6,564 nt of DNA, from assembly GCA_002371075.1 (NCBI GenBank), contig DFFS01000061.1:1-6564 (forward strand), read 5' to 3'. Position numbers and translations under genes: made by a program. Below, piece by piece: positions 4,539-6,564 of the stretch (the first letter of the stretch is position 1; every line of letters starts with the position of its first letter). This DNA comes from Christensenella sp. UBA3770. Lineage in GTDB: Bacteria; Bacillota; Clostridia; Christensenellales; CAG-1252. The notes under the pieces are model-generated. The model was not told where the DNA came from and made no database searches. It saw nothing but the letters and a program-made list of their open reading frames with translations.

Positions 4539-6564
4539 ATGGAAAGAACGAACAGGAAGATAATAGCGACTTCGGTGATGATGGCGGTGATCGTTTTGGC
4601 GATCGCATTGATGGCACTCTTTGCCTTATCCCCCGCCATGACGGCGAAGGCGACCCCCGCCGTCTACGAAGGCGGCGCAACACTCGATCTCGACGCCCTT
4701 CAGGTCGGAGACGTTATTTCCGGCGCTTACGGCACGGTGACCGGTGATAAGAAAATCCGCTTGGCGAGTAATAGGTATTCTGCAGGAGAGTCCGATGCAC
4801 CCACCGGCACCGGTGATTGGGGCCCGATAGCGGCGAATGTGGCGTCCTTTGTAAATAACGGAGGAACGATTTGCTTCCGTAACGGTTCCAGCTTTGATTT
4901 TTATCCGTTCGACGAAAACGGACAACAAAGCACCGCTTGGGTCGTTACGGCTATTGATAATGATAACGGAGAGGTTTACTTCGGCGGACAGCCGGTCGAC
5001 TCAAACACCGATTCCTTCGAGGTGACGCTTTCGGAGGAATACATCAATGCCGCGCCGTGGGATAGTGAACCCGGTTCTGCGATTCTGTTGAACTTCCCGA
5101 CCGAGTATCTGACCATGACCCCCGCCATCACCTATAACGTCGAGGATACCTCTAACGTGGGCGCCAATTTGCATGTGTTTGACTCCTCCGCTAGTTTGGT
5201 CATCTTGATCCGCAAGGCCGCTTCAGCCGATGCTACTTTGGAGGCACTGTACAACAAGGCAGAGGAGCTTACCGTCACCCTCAACGGTCACGAACTGACC
5301 TATCAACTCGGTGGGTACGAATTGGATAACCGTGTTGTGTACAACCATCAATATGGTTCCCAATACGGTGGCATACTCATCTCTTTTGTCGATTATATCG
5401 ATAATACCTATGAGGAAGATACCTATGAATTGCAGATCGTCATCAGCAACGGTTCGCAAGGGCAAGGCGGGCAGGGCTTCCCGGAAGGGGCAGAGCTGTG
5501 GGTCGCGGGCGTGGACATCCTTGCGGCGGGAACGGTGAGCACCGAGACGGACGGCGTATCCGGTGGCACGGCTTCCGTTGTGTACGACGTCAATGAATTA
5601 ATCCTTACGATCGAGAATTTCCAATATTCGGGCGAGGGCTATAACGGCAGCGCTATCTACTTTAAGGGATCCGAGGAGTGCAACAGATTGACGATCGTCG
5701 TCATCGGAGAAAATTCCTTTACGTGTGAGAGCAGCCTTGAAACGGGTGTTATCACTCTTGCTACCCCCGATGCGGGCTTTATTATTCAGGGAATGCACAC
5801 CTCGAGCAATAACAGTTTGGATCTGAGGGGAAATCATTATGGCATTCTGACTTCCGGCGGAAGAAGCAGTATTTCTTTCTACAGTGTGGATATGCTTATC
5901 GATTCGGACGTGTATGCCGTAAAGATGTTGGAAAGCGAAGAGTGGTTTGAGATCGATTCCTATTCCACTGCGACCCTTAGGGGTAACACGAGAGCCGTAG
6001 AAGGAGGCAGGTTGTGCCTCGATAACGGCGGGCAGGCATGGGATCATCCCCAGCATGACCCCGTCGAGCTGGAATCCGGAATATACGGCGCCGATGCGCT
6101 GTTATCCTATTTCAAGATAACTGCCACTCGTGCGCAGCAGCCCCCCGCAACGCACACCCATGGCGATATCACCTTTACCGCGTGGGAGAGCACGACGAGC
6201 CTGCCCACCGAAGCGGGCAACTATTACCTGACTGCGGACGTGACCCTCTCTTCTTCTTGGAACGTGCCCGCAGGCACCACCAACCTCTGTCTGAACGGTC
6301 ACGGCATCAAGGTGACGGGCATCGACAGTGTTATCTACATTGCAAGCGGTAGAACGCTCAATGTTTACGACTGCGGTGACACCGTTCATTATTTCGATCG
6401 TGACGGCACGAACCGATTCGCTATCAATATCGACGAGACGGAAGGTAGCGGCAGAAATAGCTTTGTCGGCGGCTATATCGCCGGAGGAAAAGGCAAGGAC
6501 AACCAAATGCACGGTGGTGGCGTCTATGTTAACGGTACTTTCAACCTGTACGGTGGCAATATCA
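4539..6564 (+). CDS. Secreted surface protein with beta-helix region, 3' end beyond window
   Basis: The ATG at 4539 has AGGAGG (4527-4532) six bases upstream, and the frame is open for 675 codons to the right edge, so the C-terminus and any wall anchor are not visible. Residues 1-38 are a typical Gram-positive signal peptide: basic start (RTNRK, 3-7), hydrophobic core (8-30) and a cleavage site after AKA (36-38). Residues 39-350 are beta-rich and unassigned, with a Gly/Gln-rich linker at 305-313. From 350 to about 470, phrases such as NELILTIENF (352-361) and LTIVVIGENSF (384-394) recall beta-helix carbohydrate-binding surface proteins. From 539 (HTHGDITFTAWE) a recognisable clostridial beta-helix module begins, with LCLNGHGI (583-590), GRTLNVYDCG (604-613) and GGGVYVNGTFNLYGG (659-673). 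No catalytic motif is visible. It probably sits on the cell surface in adhesion or glycan contact; this is inference. It is transcribed separately from the osmotic operon. Confidence 0.85.
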   Translation, partial: MERTNRKIIATSVMMAVIVLAIALMALFALSPAMTAKATPAVYEGGATLDLDALQVGDVISGAYGTVTGDKKIRLASNRYSAGESDAPTGTGDWGPIAANVASFVNNGGTICFRNGSSFDFYPFDENGQQSTAWVVTAIDNDNGEVYFGGQPVDSNTDSFEVTLSEEYINAAPWDSEPGSAILLNFPTEYLTMTPAITYNVEDTSNVGANLHVFDSSASLVILIRKAASADATLEALYNKAEELTVTLNGHELTYQLGGYELDNRVVYNHQYGSQYGGILISFVDYIDNTYEEDTYELQIVISNGSQGQGGQGFPEGAELWVAGVDILAAGTVSTETDGVSGGTASVVYDVNELILTIENFQYSGEGYNGSAIYFKGSEECNRLTIVVIGENSFTCESSLETGVITLATPDAGFIIQGMHTSSNNSLDLRGNHYGILTSGGRSSISFYSVDMLIDSDVYAVKMLESEEWFEIDSYSTATLRGNTRAVEGGRLCLDNGGQAWDHPQHDPVELESGIYGADALLSYFKITATRAQQPPATHTHGDITFTAWESTTSLPTEAGNYYLTADVTLSSSWNVPAGTTNLCLNGHGIKVTGIDSVIYIASGRTLNVYDCGDTVHYFDRDGTNRFAINIDETEGSGRNSFVGGYIAGGKGKDNQMHGGGVYVNGTFNLYGGNI

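Noticed and set aside
5223..6512. Leftward frames opposite the beta-helix surface protein
   Set aside because: They lack translation signals and overlap a continuous plus-strand frame with a signal peptide and known module motifs.

Overview
The window looks like part of a Gram-positive-type (Bacillota, probably gut Clostridia) genome. This is inferred from strong AGGAGG-type ribosome binding sites, TATAAT promoters, U-tailed terminators, and two surface proteins with motifs common in clostridial gut genomes: a 'GHDY…CSRCGD' tail and an 'LNGH…GGGVYV.GTF..YGG' beta-helix. No rRNA, tRNA, insertion sequence or CRISPR array was seen.

Layout. (1) Positions 1-841, minus strand: an uninterrupted gene running off the left edge. 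Its 280 visible residues resemble the solo family that databases call 'restriction endonuclease subunit M', a methylase-like protein. It has its own ribosome binding site and a good promoter (879-908). (2) Positions 842-1356: a 515-base divergent spacer. It holds the most unusual structure in the window, seven copies of TTCACCC (GGGTGAA on the other strand) at exactly 21-base intervals (959-1091). A rightward intrinsic terminator follows (1134-1172) although no rightward gene precedes it. A small hairpin and the rightward promoter of the next operon (1258-1286) complete the spacer. (3) Positions 1357-4350, plus strand: a tight three-gene unit, namely an MscS-family mechanosensitive channel, a single-pass membrane protein with Ig/Fn3-like outside domains, and an AqpZ-type aquaporin. 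Gaps are 15 and 24 bases. It is followed by a GC hairpin and a clear terminator (4370-4452). (4) Positions 4539-6564, plus strand: the first 675 residues of a secreted surface protein with a signal peptide and a beta-helix region, open at the right edge.

How the genes may work together: the three-gene unit fits osmotic adaptation. MscS releases solutes on hypo-osmotic shock and AqpZ equilibrates water; the protein between them is an uncharacterised envelope partner. The leftmost gene may belong to DNA modification or defence. The 21-base-phased array lies upstream of its promoter and could be a multi-site protein-binding region (21 bases is two helical turns, so all sites face the same side) or a transcribed repeat RNA ended by the adjacent terminator. 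Its function is unknown to me.
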